A stretch of DNA of 64,000 nucleotides from Capnocytophaga ochracea DSM 7271 (GTDB lineage: Bacteria > Bacteroidota > Bacteroidia > Flavobacteriales > Flavobacteriaceae). The stretch lies in assembly GCF_000023285.1 (NCBI RefSeq), contig NC_013162.1, positions 310,001 to 374,000 of the forward strand, written 5' to 3'. Below are positions 27,731 to 36,531 of this stretch, piece after piece (the first letter of the stretch is position 1; the number at the start of each line of letters is the position of its first letter). The notes below the pieces were generated by a model. The model ran no database searches, was not told the DNA's origin, and saw only the letters and a program-made list of their open reading frames with translations. The translations under genes were made by a program, and so were the position numbers.

Positions 27731-27765
27731 AAAAGACTACCCTAATTTTTAAGGTAGTCTTTTTA
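27731..27765 (-). terminator. Terminator of the exbB-exbD operon
   Basis: Stem aagactacc/ggtagtctt with an 11-base AT-rich loop and a T-run on the minus strand, 22 bases after the second exbD stop. Confidence 0.88.
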
Positions 27766-27786
27766 ACACAGAAATATGTTTCTTAT

Positions 27787-28266
27787 TTATTTTTGATTCA
27801 AAGGAGAACCTTCACGAGCGATATAAGTCAATTTCAAGGCATTAACATCTTGCAATTTCTCACGAATATCACTCACTAATCCCATATTGGTATCAGCATC
27901 TACTTTCAAAGCGGTCATAAATACATCTTTTAGTGCATCGCGTAAACCTTCTCTATAATTCAATATATAGTGGCTTACCTCCGAAACATCAATGAATTTA
28001 TCGTTCACTTGGATTTTAGCGTTTACACCAAACTTAGCCTGATACTTAGGAAGTGGTTTCCCTGCATAAATGTACACAACTGGGTCTTTCTTGTCCAATT
28101 TTTGTACCTGGTCTGCCACTGGCAACTTATTTTGTACCATCAAATCACTGTCTTTAGATTCTGTTACTGTCATAAAGAAGAACAAAAGCATAAAGATGAT
28201 ATCTGGCAAAGAAGCCGTAGAAACAGCGGGCGTTTCGCCACTTTTCTTTTTTGTAAATTTTGACAT
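27787..28266 (-). CDS. exbD: ExbD/TolR-family protein, second copy
   Basis: 159 residues. A short basic N-terminus (KKKSGETPAVSTASL) precedes one membrane helix with the proton-coupling Asp (LPDIIFMLLFFFMTVTES), then a periplasmic domain. ExbD works with ExbB to couple proton flow to TonB or TolA, energising outer-membrane receptors. It lies 12 bases after another exbD; two different ExbD proteins in tandem are usual in Bacteroidota, where they may form mixed dimers in the ExbB ring. Last gene of the operon. Confidence 0.92.
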   Translation of the reverse strand: MSKFTKKKSGETPAVSTASLPDIIFMLLFFFMTVTESKDSDLMVQNKLPVADQVQKLDKKDPVVYIYAGKPLPKYQAKFGVNAKIQVNDKFIDVSEVSHYILNYREGLRDALKDVFMTALKVDADTNMGLVSDIREKLQDVNALKLTYIAREGSPLNQK

Positions 28267-28278
28267 ATCCTTCTAATT

Positions 28279-28893
28279 TTAGTGTTTCTTAGGTGCTGTT
28301 TCAAGCAATTTTCTTGGGAATAGCTCCTGTAATTTCACGATTTTAGGTTCTAACGCATCTTTCCTGTCTTTAGGAGTACGAGCTGCGTTAAATTCTTCCT
28401 CTATCTGAACGTAAGGTACTTCGTTAGGGAACAAACGTCTGCGTTCACGCTCACGTAACTCATTATATGCCTTAATCAATTCATTTTGTACAGCTATATA
28501 AGTGTGATATGAAGTTTCACGGTCGTTGCGCAAAGAAATAACTGCTTTATCTGGGTTGTCAGATGATAGAGGGTCTCTTTTACCTTTACAGTAAGTACAA
28601 GAACCATCTCCATTATTATCCAAGAAATTAAGCGCTGTTTCTTTTACGTCTTTAAGTTCCTTAACTTCGTTGTTTATTAACAACTGGTTGTACTTGTTCA
28701 CTACCACTACCAATACGTTTTTCTCTTTTACTGGTGGAGGTGGTGGCGTATTTTCTTGTGGTTTAGGAGGTAACTTTACAGTAATCCCTGAGTTGCTCTC
28801 AATAGTTGTTGTTACCAAAAAGAATATCAACAACAAGAAAGCAATATCAGCCATTGAACCTGCATTTACCTCGGGTGCGGAACGTTTTGCCAT
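28279..28893 (-). CDS. exbD: ExbD/TolR-family protein, first copy
   Basis: 204 residues. N-terminal APEVNAGSMADIAFLLLIFF contains the coupling Asp at the start of the single membrane helix. A Pro-rich linker follows (KPQENTPPPPPVKE), then a periplasmic domain longer than usual with two Cys (GDGSCTYCKGK) that could form a disulfide and an insertion rich in Arg/Glu (RERERRRLF). The extended periplasmic part may bind peptidoglycan or TonB. Six bases separate it from the upstream membrane-protein gene. Confidence 0.92.
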   Translation of the reverse strand: MAKRSAPEVNAGSMADIAFLLLIFFLVTTTIESNSGITVKLPPKPQENTPPPPPVKEKNVLVVVVNKYNQLLINNEVKELKDVKETALNFLDNNGDGSCTYCKGKRDPLSSDNPDKAVISLRNDRETSYHTYIAVQNELIKAYNELRERERRRLFPNEVPYVQIEEEFNAARTPKDRKDALEPKIVKLQELFPRKLLETAPKKH

Positions 28894-28899
28894 AATTTC

Positions 28900-29331
28900 T
28901 TATTTCATTAGTGCTTTTTTCACATTGGAAGCTATAAGAGCTACTACGGCTACTGCTACCAATATGTACAAAGCGATTAAACCTGTGCTTACCCATCTTC
29001 TTACAGATTCGCTGGCTTTCTTCACTTCGTCACTAGCATTAGCTTCTACAGCTCCTGATGAGAAGATATAAGCTAAAAGAAGAACTACCACAAATCCTCC
29101 CGTATAGATAAGCGTTTTCTTAAGTGCTTTTGGTGAAGCTAAAATGTTTTGTGCCGCTGATACGATTACTGCCAACAAAGCAATACCTAAAAGAACATAA
29201 GTCAGCACAAACAAAGCTTGCATAGTACCGTTGTTGGGATCCTCAGCGTTTGTAAAGAAAGACAAAACAATCCATAGAACTACCCCAATTACGCCCAAAG
29301 CAAGAGCTCCATATTTTGCTATTTTATACAT
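28900..29331 (-). CDS. Conserved four-helix membrane protein of the ExbB operon
   Basis: 143 residues with four predicted membrane helices (ALALGVIGVVLWIVLSFF, ALFVLTYVLLGIALLAVIV, TLIYTGGFVVVLLLAYIFS, VSTGLIALYILVAVAVVALI). I recognise no named domain. Its place between exbB and the two exbD genes, with short spacers, suggests a membrane accessory of the energising complex; I recall similar small proteins at this position in other Flavobacteriia. Function is otherwise unknown. Confidence 0.75.
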   Translation of the reverse strand: MYKIAKYGALALGVIGVVLWIVLSFFTNAEDPNNGTMQALFVLTYVLLGIALLAVIVSAAQNILASPKALKKTLIYTGGFVVVLLLAYIFSSGAVEANASDEVKKASESVRRWVSTGLIALYILVAVAVVALIASNVKKALMK

Positions 29332-29359
29332 ACTTAAAGTTGTTTAATGGGTGAATAAA

Positions 29360-30091
29360 TTATTTCATTTTTCTTGCTACTAAAAGGTCTATCAATGAGA
29401 TAGAAGCATCTTCCATATCATTTACGATAGCGTCGATTTTAGCAATGATGTAGTTGTAGAATACTTGTAGTATCATCGCTACAATCAAACCAAACACTGT
29501 AGTAAGCAAGGCAACCTTGATATCACCAGCAATCAATGATGCGTCCAAACCACCAGCTGAACTAATCTTATCGAACGCTTCAATCATACCAATTACCGTA
29601 CCCATAAACCCTAACATCGGTGCAATAGCAATAAAGAGCGAAATCCAAGATACGTTCTTTTCTAATTGTCCCATCTGTACACCTCCGTAAGATACTACTG
29701 ATTTTTCAACCATATCAATACCTTCTGATGAACGGTCAAGACCTTGATAGAAAATAGATGCAACAGGACCTTTTGTATTACGGCACACTTCTTTAGCTGC
29801 CTCAATACCTTTGCTATCCAATGCCTCTTCAATATCGGCAATTAGCTTTTTAGAATTGGTAGTCGCCATATTGAGGTAAATAATTCTCTCAATAGCTACT
29901 GCCAAACCAATAATCAAGCAGAGCAAGATAGGAGCCATATACATAGGACCCCCTTCAATAAAACGCTCTTTAAATACTTGGTGGAAGCCTTTGCTTTGTT
30001 GCATCGTTTCAGTTGCTTCCTGAGCGCTAACCATAGCCACGTTTAAAATTAACATTGCTACTAGAAGTAGCTTAGATGACATTTTTTTCAT
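29360..30091 (-). CDS. exbB: ExbB/MotA/TolQ-family proton channel protein
   Basis: 243 residues. The N-terminus has a signal-like helix (LLLVAMLILNVAMVSAQEA), then a helix at GGPMYMAPILLCLIIGLAVA and the conserved pair of helices of the MotA/TolQ/ExbB domain (SLFIAIAPMLGFMGTVIGMI and LLTTVFGLIVAMILQVFYNY). It forms the pentameric channel that, with ExbD, uses the proton gradient to drive TonB-dependent transport. The many TonB-receptor-type barrels in this window are its expected clients. First gene of a four-gene operon; the ATG at 30082 is an alternative start. Confidence 0.93.
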   Translation of the reverse strand: MKKMSSKLLLVAMLILNVAMVSAQEATETMQQSKGFHQVFKERFIEGGPMYMAPILLCLIIGLAVAIERIIYLNMATTNSKKLIADIEEALDSKGIEAAKEVCRNTKGPVASIFYQGLDRSSEGIDMVEKSVVSYGGVQMGQLEKNVSWISLFIAIAPMLGFMGTVIGMIEAFDKISSAGGLDASLIAGDIKVALLTTVFGLIVAMILQVFYNYIIAKIDAIVNDMEDASISLIDLLVARKMK

Positions 30092-30165
30092 TTGTTTAAT
30101 CTTTTTAAATTGTTAGTTGATAATTTAATGTTTAATAATTATTCTGTTTTTTTTTTAGAAAGAAG

Positions 30166-30253
30166 CAGAGAGGAAGGGATTCGAACCCTCGATACGCTTG
30201 TGGCGTATATACACTTTCCAGGCGTACTCCTTCGACCACTCGGACACCTCTCT
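30166..30253 (-). tRNA. tRNA-Ser (GGA anticodon)
   Basis: 88 bases on the minus strand. Acceptor stem AGAGAGG/CCTCTCT, anticodon loop CTGGAAA (anticodon GGA) on stem TACGC/GTGTA, long class II variable arm (TACGC/GCGTA), and TTCGAAT T-loop. CCA is not encoded. It decodes UCC and UCU. Confidence 0.97.
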
Positions 30254-30322
30254 CTATGCTGTTTCTGAATGCCAAAGTAACAAATTATTTTTCTATCCCA
30301 CAAGTTTTTTCTTAATTTTTTG

Positions 30323-31351
30323 CTAAATTTCTCCAGCTATATTTTCTTCAAACTTGATTTTGAATAGTTTATGAGAAATATTTTTTTTAAGCAAAAGCAT
30401 CAATTTTGTGATTGCCGACTCGGTTGTGAGGTCTTTTCCGTCTATCACTCCCATCTTTTTGAGGGCTTCACTCGCTTCATATTTGCCCATCATCACACTA
30501 CCTCCAGAACACTGGGTAACATTCACTATATATATTCCTTTATGAATAGCACTCTGCAAACTCTCTACAAACCACGCATCGGTAGGAGCATTACCTGAAC
30601 CGTAGGTTTCTAACACTACCCCTTTCAGATTTGGGATATTGAAAATACCATTCAGTATAGGTGCAGTAATGCCTGGGAACATCTTGATAATCGCTACATT
30701 AGTTTCAAAATCTTTCCACACTTCTAAGTGTTGCTTTTGCTTGCGGGGTAAAAGGTTCTCTTTCATTACCTTTAAATGTACACCACTTTCTACTAACAGA
30801 GGGTAGTTCAGCGAGGCAAAAGCTTGAAAGTGCTCGGCGTTTATTTTGGTAGTGCGGTTACCTCGGTAGAGCTTGTACTCAAAATAGAGCCCCACTTCTT
30901 GTATCACCAGCTCACCATTTTCTTTTAGGGCTGCCAGCTGTATAGAGGTAATGAGGTTCTCTTTGGCATCAGTGCGCAAATCGCCTATCGGCAGTTGTGA
31001 ACCGGTAAATATTACAGGTTTAGTAAGTCCTTGTAGCATAAAACTTAAAGCCGAAGCCGAGTAGCTCATCGTGTCACTGCCGTGAAGCACTACAAAACCA
31101 TCGTAGTGATTATACTCTCTTTCAATCACCTCAGCAATTTCAATCCAATGCTGGGGGTTCATATCCGAGGAGTCTATCACTTTCTCAAACGAGTGCACCG
31201 AGATTTCACAATCTAAGTGCGAGAGCTCAGGAATACGCTTGTAAAGATTATCAAACTCGAAAGCACGCAAGGCTCCTGTTTGGTAGTCCTTTATCATCCC
31301 GATAGTCCCCCCCGTATAGATGAGGAGCACTTTTGAATTATTGGTTTCCAT
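30323..31351 (-). CDS. ansA: Type I (cytoplasmic) L-asparaginase
   Basis: 342 residues, no signal peptide. The two catalytic threonine regions are present: VLLIYTGGTIGMIKD near the N-terminus and FVVLHGSDTMSYSASALSFM, with the charge-relay Lys/Asp region in TGSQLPIGDLRTDAKENL. It hydrolyses asparagine to aspartate and ammonia; absence of a signal indicates the low-affinity cytoplasmic type. Its start overlaps the end of the acyltransferase gene by 14 bases, so the two are translationally linked. Confidence 0.94.
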   Translation of the reverse strand: METNNSKVLLIYTGGTIGMIKDYQTGALRAFEFDNLYKRIPELSHLDCEISVHSFEKVIDSSDMNPQHWIEIAEVIEREYNHYDGFVVLHGSDTMSYSASALSFMLQGLTKPVIFTGSQLPIGDLRTDAKENLITSIQLAALKENGELVIQEVGLYFEYKLYRGNRTTKINAEHFQAFASLNYPLLVESGVHLKVMKENLLPRKQKQHLEVWKDFETNVAIIKMFPGITAPILNGIFNIPNLKGVVLETYGSGNAPTDAWFVESLQSAIHKGIYIVNVTQCSGGSVMMGKYEASEALKKMGVIDGKDLTTESAITKLMLLLKKNISHKLFKIKFEENIAGEI

Positions 31352-32471
31352 CGAATTTGTTCTTTACAGGATTAGCGTACATCTCTAAGAACTTCTTTTG
31401 TGAAAGATCTTCAGAATTGCTTCGGTTGTTCATTCGGCGTTCAAAACGTCGAAAATCTTTTTCGTTGTAGTATTCCTTATATATAGAGGTGTCGTTCAGC
31501 AAATCATAAGCAATATAATTCGCAGGAAACAACTTGTACTGTTGATGAATAGCTTTGTCCAAACATTCAGCTAAGGCTTGCAATTGCTTGTTAAGATGCT
31601 GATGTGTAGCTTCTATAGTGTCTATCTGGTCGTACAGCGGTTGTCCTACCGAAATATGCACACGTCCTTTTTGTCCCAACAAGCCTTGAATGATGTTCTC
31701 AAAATCCTCTTTTTTAGATTTCACGTATTCTACCCCGTTATGTTGGGCAATAAGTGCGGGCAACTTCAACACATCAGTGGGGTCAAACTCATAGGAAATC
31801 GACATCGGTACTAAATTAAGTGTCTTCAGGTACTGCAAAGGTGATATATCTTCGGGAGCATTAAGGGTGAGCATCTTCAAAACCCCTTGCTGGGTACGGT
31901 CGTCTCCATTCTTAGTACGCCCTTCTCGTTGCGCAATCCACACATTGCGGTGCTCCTCTTTAATACAGTGGTAAATGTATTCCGATACCAATTTAGAATG
32001 CTCCAAAGCCTCTCGTGGGGGCAGACTCCTATATATAATAATATTTCTGTTGAGCATTGCCAATATCTTCAAATACTTTTTCCTAAGCAAATTATCGCCC
32101 ATAGCCGAAGCCGTCATCGAGAGGTGATTATCGTATAGGGCAACGTTTAATAAGGAAGTATCTAAAACAATATCGCGGTGATTGGAAACAAATACATAAG
32201 CTTTGCGCGGGTCTAAACCGTCAAACCCATCACAGGTAAATTCCGAAATACTTTTCTCAATCGCCTTAGTAACCACTTGATACATTATATCCTCCTGAAA
32301 ATCGGACACCTTTTGGCAAGCAAGCAGTCGTCGCTCTCGCTCCTCAGGAGTTTCATCAGGAAATGCATAAGCCATCATCGCTCGAATCAAAGGATTATCT
32401 TTAATTTGCGACAAGGCACGTGCTACTTCGTTGTCGTTAAACGGACGTATGGACTTGAAATAATCGGTCAT
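31338..32471 (-). CDS. 1-acyl-glycerol-3-phosphate acyltransferase family protein
   Basis: 377 residues. The PlsC-like core reads KAYVFVSNHRDIVLDTSLLN, where the usual H-x4-D catalytic pair is replaced by spacing H-x5-D or H-x-D (NHRD...LD), and later VWIAQREGRTKNGDDRTQQG in the position of the FPEGTR substrate-binding block. This variant is one I associate with Bacteroidota acyltransferases of this length. It probably acylates lysophosphatidic acid or a related lipid at the inner membrane face, but the altered motif makes the substrate uncertain. Overlaps the asparaginase gene downstream; TatD lies 72 bases upstream in the same direction. Confidence 0.82.
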   Translation of the reverse strand: MTDYFKSIRPFNDNEVARALSQIKDNPLIRAMMAYAFPDETPEERERRLLACQKVSDFQEDIMYQVVTKAIEKSISEFTCDGFDGLDPRKAYVFVSNHRDIVLDTSLLNVALYDNHLSMTASAMGDNLLRKKYLKILAMLNRNIIIYRSLPPREALEHSKLVSEYIYHCIKEEHRNVWIAQREGRTKNGDDRTQQGVLKMLTLNAPEDISPLQYLKTLNLVPMSISYEFDPTDVLKLPALIAQHNGVEYVKSKKEDFENIIQGLLGQKGRVHISVGQPLYDQIDTIEATHQHLNKQLQALAECLDKAIHQQYKLFPANYIAYDLLNDTSIYKEYYNEKDFRRFERRMNNRSNSEDLSQKKFLEMYANPVKNKFDGNQ

Positions 32472-32543
32472 TTCAGATACTCTATATTCTCTTGTTTTGG
32501 ATAACGAAAGGCAAAGTAACGAAATATATTTGATAATACCTAA

Positions 32544-33305
32544 TTAAATCTTAAATATATTTGTAGCATTTTCGTCAGTAAGGCGTATAATCTCGCTTTC
32601 GGGCAAAGCATATATATCTGATAATTTCTCTACAACTTTCACTATATAAGCACTTTCGTTGCGTTTCCCGCGGTAAGGTACTGGTGCCAAATAAGGTGAA
32701 TCGGTTTCTAAAACAATATGCTGTAAATCTATATTTTTTAAAAACTGGTCTATCTTTCCGTTCTTAAAAGTTACCACTCCGCCAATACCTAAATGTAAGC
32801 CGTAGCCAATAGCGCGCTGAGCTTGCGCTTCTGTACCCGTAAAGCAGTGAAAAATGCCAAAAAGGTCGTCACTTTTTTCAGTTTCTAAAACCTCAAACAC
32901 TTCGTCGAAAGCCTCTCGACAGTGAATAACAATAGGCAACTGATGCTTTTTAGCCAACTGTATTTGCCTCTGGAAAGCCTCTTGTTGCTCTTTGAGAAAA
33001 GTTTTATCCCAATAAAGGTCGATGCCTATTTCGCCAATAGCGCAAAAGAAATGCGATTGCATCAAATTCTCAACGTGCGCAAGTTCCTCCTGATAGTTTT
33101 CTTTCACGCTACAAGGGTGCAGACCGTTCATTAGGAAAACGTAGTCAGGATAATCGTTTTTCAGCTGAAACATTCGCTGGGTATAGCTCGCATCAATAGC
33201 TGGGATAAAACAACGGGTTACGCCAGCTGCTTTGGCTCGTGCGATCATCTCGGTACGGTCAGCGTCAAATTCTTCTGAATATAAGTGTGTATGTGTATCT
33301 ATCAT
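32544..33305 (-). CDS. tatD: TatD-family metal-dependent deoxyribonuclease
   Basis: 253 residues, full length. Metal-binding landmarks of the amidohydrolase-fold TatD family occur in order: MIDTHTHLYSEEFD (HxH), FCAIGEIGIDLYWD (Glu), PIVIHCREAFDEVF (His), FGIFHCFTGTEAQA (His) and IVLETDSPYLAPVPYRGKRN (Asp). It is a 3'-5' exonuclease on single-stranded DNA or RNA, linked to DNA repair in other bacteria. The 11-bp tandem array begins about 120 bases upstream of its start. Confidence 0.95.
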   Translation of the reverse strand: MIDTHTHLYSEEFDADRTEMIARAKAAGVTRCFIPAIDASYTQRMFQLKNDYPDYVFLMNGLHPCSVKENYQEELAHVENLMQSHFFCAIGEIGIDLYWDKTFLKEQQEAFQRQIQLAKKHQLPIVIHCREAFDEVFEVLETEKSDDLFGIFHCFTGTEAQAQRAIGYGLHLGIGGVVTFKNGKIDQFLKNIDLQHIVLETDSPYLAPVPYRGKRNESAYIVKVVEKLSDIYALPESEIIRLTDENATNIFKI

Positions 33306-33425
33306 CGGTTGTCAGCCGTTAGTGTTTAGTAGTTATTTACAATTATATAGGTTAAATACATCACAAGTGCAACTCCTAATAGCCAATATTTCTATAACCT
33401 TTCTTCGCCTTATCCTCGGTATAGA
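33306..33425. other. Intergenic stretch before the 11-bp array
   Basis: AT-rich sequence between tatD and the tandem array. No gene, and no clear TAnnTTTG box for tatD was found. Together with the array and its flank it forms a gap of about 420 bases without a gene. Confidence 0.5.
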
Positions 33426-33601
33426 TTCGTCATTTATTCGTCATTTATTCGTCTTTCCTTCGTCATTTGTTCGTCATTTGTTCGTCATTTGTTCGTCATT
33501 TGTTCGTCATTTGTTCGTCATTTGTTCGTCTTTTGTTCGTCTTTTGTTCGTCTTTTGTTCGTCTTTTGTTCATCTTTTGTTCGTCTTTTGTTCGTCTTTT
33601 G
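33426..33601 (-). repeat. 11-bp tandem array, 16 units (ttcgtcatttg/ttcgtcttttg)
   Basis: Sixteen perfectly phased 11-base units: two ttcgtcattta, one ttcgtctttcc, six ttcgtcatttg, then seven ttcgtcttttg-type units (one with ttcatc). Read on the minus strand the unit is gaacaaaagac, identical to the main unit of the array at 45015. No unit frame contains a stop, which makes long but meaningless open frames here. Confidence 0.97.
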
Positions 33602-33738
33602 TTCGCTCCAGCTCCGAATAGCCTTTTATCTTCAACCTTATTCCCCTCCTCTAAAAACTTTTCACACTCCATTTCTCATTTGCTAATTCTCAAATTTGCT
33701 AATTGCACCGACCTTTGTATTACCCTTTACCTTTTACC
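33602..33738 (-). repeat. Flank shared with the 45-kb array (inverted copy)
   Basis: The reverse complement matches 44838-44981 with a small number of differences. Shared words in the same order include aaaggtaaagggta, attagcaaatttga, aaatgagaaatg, agtgtgaaaagtttttaga and gaataaggttg. Flank and array therefore form one composite element present twice in opposite orientation. It overlaps the last codons of the hydrolase gene at 33727-33738. Confidence 0.85.
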
Positions 33739-34946
33739 TAAATAAAACGCTACTGCCGATGTTACAAACTTCTCAAAAGCCTCGGTTACTTGGGGAGCAT
33801 TCTTGGTGGTGAGAGCAAACGGACTCATATGAGTATACGGATAAGGAAAATCTTCTATTTGTACCTCTATATTGATATTTCTGTAACCTCCTTTAAGGGT
33901 ATTGAGTGCCTCAATAGGAGGTGTTACCTCGTCCTTCTCCAATACTAAAGCTTTGATTTGCTTCTCCAACTGCAAAAAGCGCTGTTCACGTTCTTTCTGA
34001 TAATAATTATAGCGCAACATCGTTTTGAACCAGCCTTCACCAAAATGAAGGTTACTGTCTTGATAATGTCTTAGGCGGTCGTCGTTCTTGAAATTGGTGC
34101 TGAGCAGTTCTGCAAAAGTTTTTTGCATTGTTATCGCTGCACGTCCGTCCATTATGTATTTAGAGATGGGAAACATACGGTCGATAGTCATACCTCCACA
34201 GAAACAAAAGAGCTTGGAATTAGTAAAATAGCCTTTGGGATTTGCCATCATCAATATTACAGAAAGGAAAGAGCCTATGGAATACCCAAAGAGGTCTACC
34301 GTAGCCGTAGGTGCAATGGTAGGGAGCAAGCCCGCTTTCAGGTCGGTGATGAGCTGTACTATATCGTTATACGTTTGCAACCCCGACCAAAAGAGACGTT
34401 GAGGAAAGGCATCTAAACGCGTAGAAGTCGCTGCATTCACATAAGAGGTTTCGGAATTATCCGGAAACTCATTCATACGCTTTTGTGCAATAATGTACAT
34501 TTCTTGGCGAGAGCTCCATCGCTCAGGGGCACGACTCATATGGAAGGCTATTGGGAAGAGCATTACTGCCTTACCTGTTTGTGTTGCCAATCCATAAGCC
34601 CACGGTAAGTATTTATCCCATTTCTTTTCGTTGAGTCCGTGGAATACGATAATCACCCCGTCAGCTTTTGGAGTTCCTAAAGGTTGTATTATATGATACT
34701 GGAAATGAATATTACAATCCACATCATAGTCAGCCCAATGAAGGTCGTCTTGCGCATCATTAAGCTGAGAAGAAAACGATAAGTTATGCTCTTGGCAAAA
34801 CAAATGCGGACTTCCTGGCAGGTAATACTTAGCCCCTTCGGAGAAGAAGCTATTATGCAAAATACGAATACCCAGCTCGGGTAATTCGGTATCGCGCTGG
34901 GTATCGAAAACTGTTTTTAGTTTTTGTATAATTCGTGATATTCCAT
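33727..34946 (-). CDS. Alpha/beta hydrolase (DUF6051-like), N-terminus frameshifted
   Basis: The body (33727-34860) reads through without stops, with an alpha/beta-hydrolase core: VIIVFHGLNEKKWDKYLPWA, the nucleophile elbow VDLFGYSIGSFLSV (Ser), and a C-terminal His region PYPYTHMSPFAL. The only in-frame start there is TTG at 34860, but the frame continues upstream as convincing protein (KLKTVFDTQRDTELPELGIR) with no ATG. In the next frame an ATG at 34946 gives MEYHELYKN then a stop. One extra base in the A5/T5 run at 34921-34925 would fuse them to MEYHELYKKLKTVFDTQRD. So the gene is probably frameshifted, phase-variable, or carries a sequencing error. It follows susD in the same direction. 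Confidence 0.72.
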
Positions 34947-35013
34947 ATTTTTATAAATTAGAAAATTAGCAAATTAGCAAATTTCCACATTTACTAATTT
35001 GCTAATTATAGGA

Positions 35014-36522
35014 TTACCAATTAGGATTTTGTTTCCAATTGCCTTGTTCGTAGTCTATATCATCTACTGGTATAGGCCATACTATTTTGTAATAGTAATT
35101 ACTTCCTACCTGAATATTGAGTTCACTATAATCAGAGGCAGGAGTATTCCTAATAGTCGTTACATCCTGAGGAGTGCCTCTTTTTACAGGCAATCCCCAG
35201 CGATTAAGGTCATACAGGCGGAAATCTTCAAAAGCTAACTCTCTATTGCGCTCGTTTTGTATGTCGGCAAAAAGGTTGCTTCCTGAGGTAGTAATAGCAC
35301 TAAGCCCTCTTGCAGCACGTAATAGGTTTAAGTACTTTTTAGCATTAGTTTCATCATTGTTCTTATAGGCAGCTTCGGCTGCTATAAGGTAAGTCTCAGC
35401 TATGCGAAAAAGCTTAGCCTTATGCCCATAATAAAAATTATAACTATCAATAGGTTCTAATTCTCTATTTCGAGGATACTTGTTTACAGCATAAAGAAAG
35501 CTAAACCCTACGGTTACTTCTTTCAAGAAAACATCTTTTCGCCAGTCGCCAGTAGTAAATAAATCTATAAAATCCTTAGTAGGCAACACATTAGGATTAG
35601 CGTCTATCTGTCCTGGGAAAAAGAAACTTTCACTTTCGCCTAAATAGAGCTCATTGGTATTATCAGAAGTTTCATAAACTCCTGCATTGACAGCTGCGTA
35701 TAACTGGATAATACTCTCGGTATTATCATCTTCTGTCCATATTTTCTTGAAAGCATCGGCAGAGGTAGCCAGTGGATAGCGATTAGTATTGATAAGTGCT
35801 ACTGCTACTTGGTAGGCTTGTGCCCAATCATTTTTATAGAGCAAGACTCTTGCTTTGAGAGCTCTGGCAGCATCGAGGGTGAAAGTATCAGCTCCTGCTG
35901 CTCCTGTTTGGTTTGCCAATAAGGTTTCAGCTTTCTGAATATCACTGAGTATAAAATCATAGGTTTCGGCTACACTACTGCGCGTAGGAAAGTTCTTGAG
36001 CGTAGGAGCTGTAAGCAGAGGTAAACCTAAATCGGTAGTTGCTGTACTACTGTTATAAGGCTTGCAGAAGTGCGTAACCAAATAGGTATAGCAATAGGCA
36101 CGCCCTAAGTAAAGAGCTCCTGTAAGTTCTTGTATTTCTGATTGCTCAGGTATATTAGGGAAGCCCTTAATACCCGTGTTTATATCTTGAATGATAAGGA
36201 ATCGTTCTTTCCATATAGAGGCAGTAGCCTGCTCTGAAGAAGCAAAAATAGACCAACGATGCATATCGGGCAATTTTTCCATTGCTCCCGCAGCTGCGTT
36301 GAGATAATCGGCTTGGAGGTCTGAGGCATACATCTGTTGCCCCTGATTGTAATCACGCAAAGCGTTATACATCCCATTTACCCACATTTGGGCATCACGC
36401 TTATTCTTAAAACTTGTATTTTCACTAGCGTAATTATAAGGGTCTAAATCCAAACGAGCACAACCCGTAGGCAACAACACCAAAAAAGAACATAAAACTG
36501 CTGTATATATTATTTTTTTCAT
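35014..36522 (-). CDS. RagB/SusD-family nutrient-binding lipoprotein
   Basis: 502 residues with lipoprotein signal (LVLLPTGCARLDLDPYNYA). The SusD-type N-terminal TPR region includes NVNGMYNALRD-like WVNGMYNALRDYNQGQQMYA and GALYLGRAYCYTYLVTHFC. The C-terminal motif block KLFRIAETYLIAAEAAYK, LNLLRAARGLS and ELAFEDFRLYDLNRWG is typical of the family, ending WPIPVDDIDYEQGNWKQNPN. It sits on the outer leaflet of the outer membrane as the lid of the SusC transporter. The gene begins nine bases after susC. Confidence 0.95.
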   Translation of the reverse strand: MKKIIYTAVLCSFLVLLPTGCARLDLDPYNYASENTSFKNKRDAQMWVNGMYNALRDYNQGQQMYASDLQADYLNAAAGAMEKLPDMHRWSIFASSEQATASIWKERFLIIQDINTGIKGFPNIPEQSEIQELTGALYLGRAYCYTYLVTHFCKPYNSSTATTDLGLPLLTAPTLKNFPTRSSVAETYDFILSDIQKAETLLANQTGAAGADTFTLDAARALKARVLLYKNDWAQAYQVAVALINTNRYPLATSADAFKKIWTEDDNTESIIQLYAAVNAGVYETSDNTNELYLGESESFFFPGQIDANPNVLPTKDFIDLFTTGDWRKDVFLKEVTVGFSFLYAVNKYPRNRELEPIDSYNFYYGHKAKLFRIAETYLIAAEAAYKNNDETNAKKYLNLLRAARGLSAITTSGSNLFADIQNERNRELAFEDFRLYDLNRWGLPVKRGTPQDVTTIRNTPASDYSELNIQVGSNYYYKIVWPIPVDDIDYEQGNWKQNPNW

Positions 36523-36531
36523 CTTTTTCTA

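Noticed and set aside
33232-33745. Overlapping open frames with repeated VRLLFVFCSSF-like peptides
   Set aside because: They arise because the 11-base unit has no stop in any frame; three units make an 11-residue repeat. No start signals or protein-like composition.
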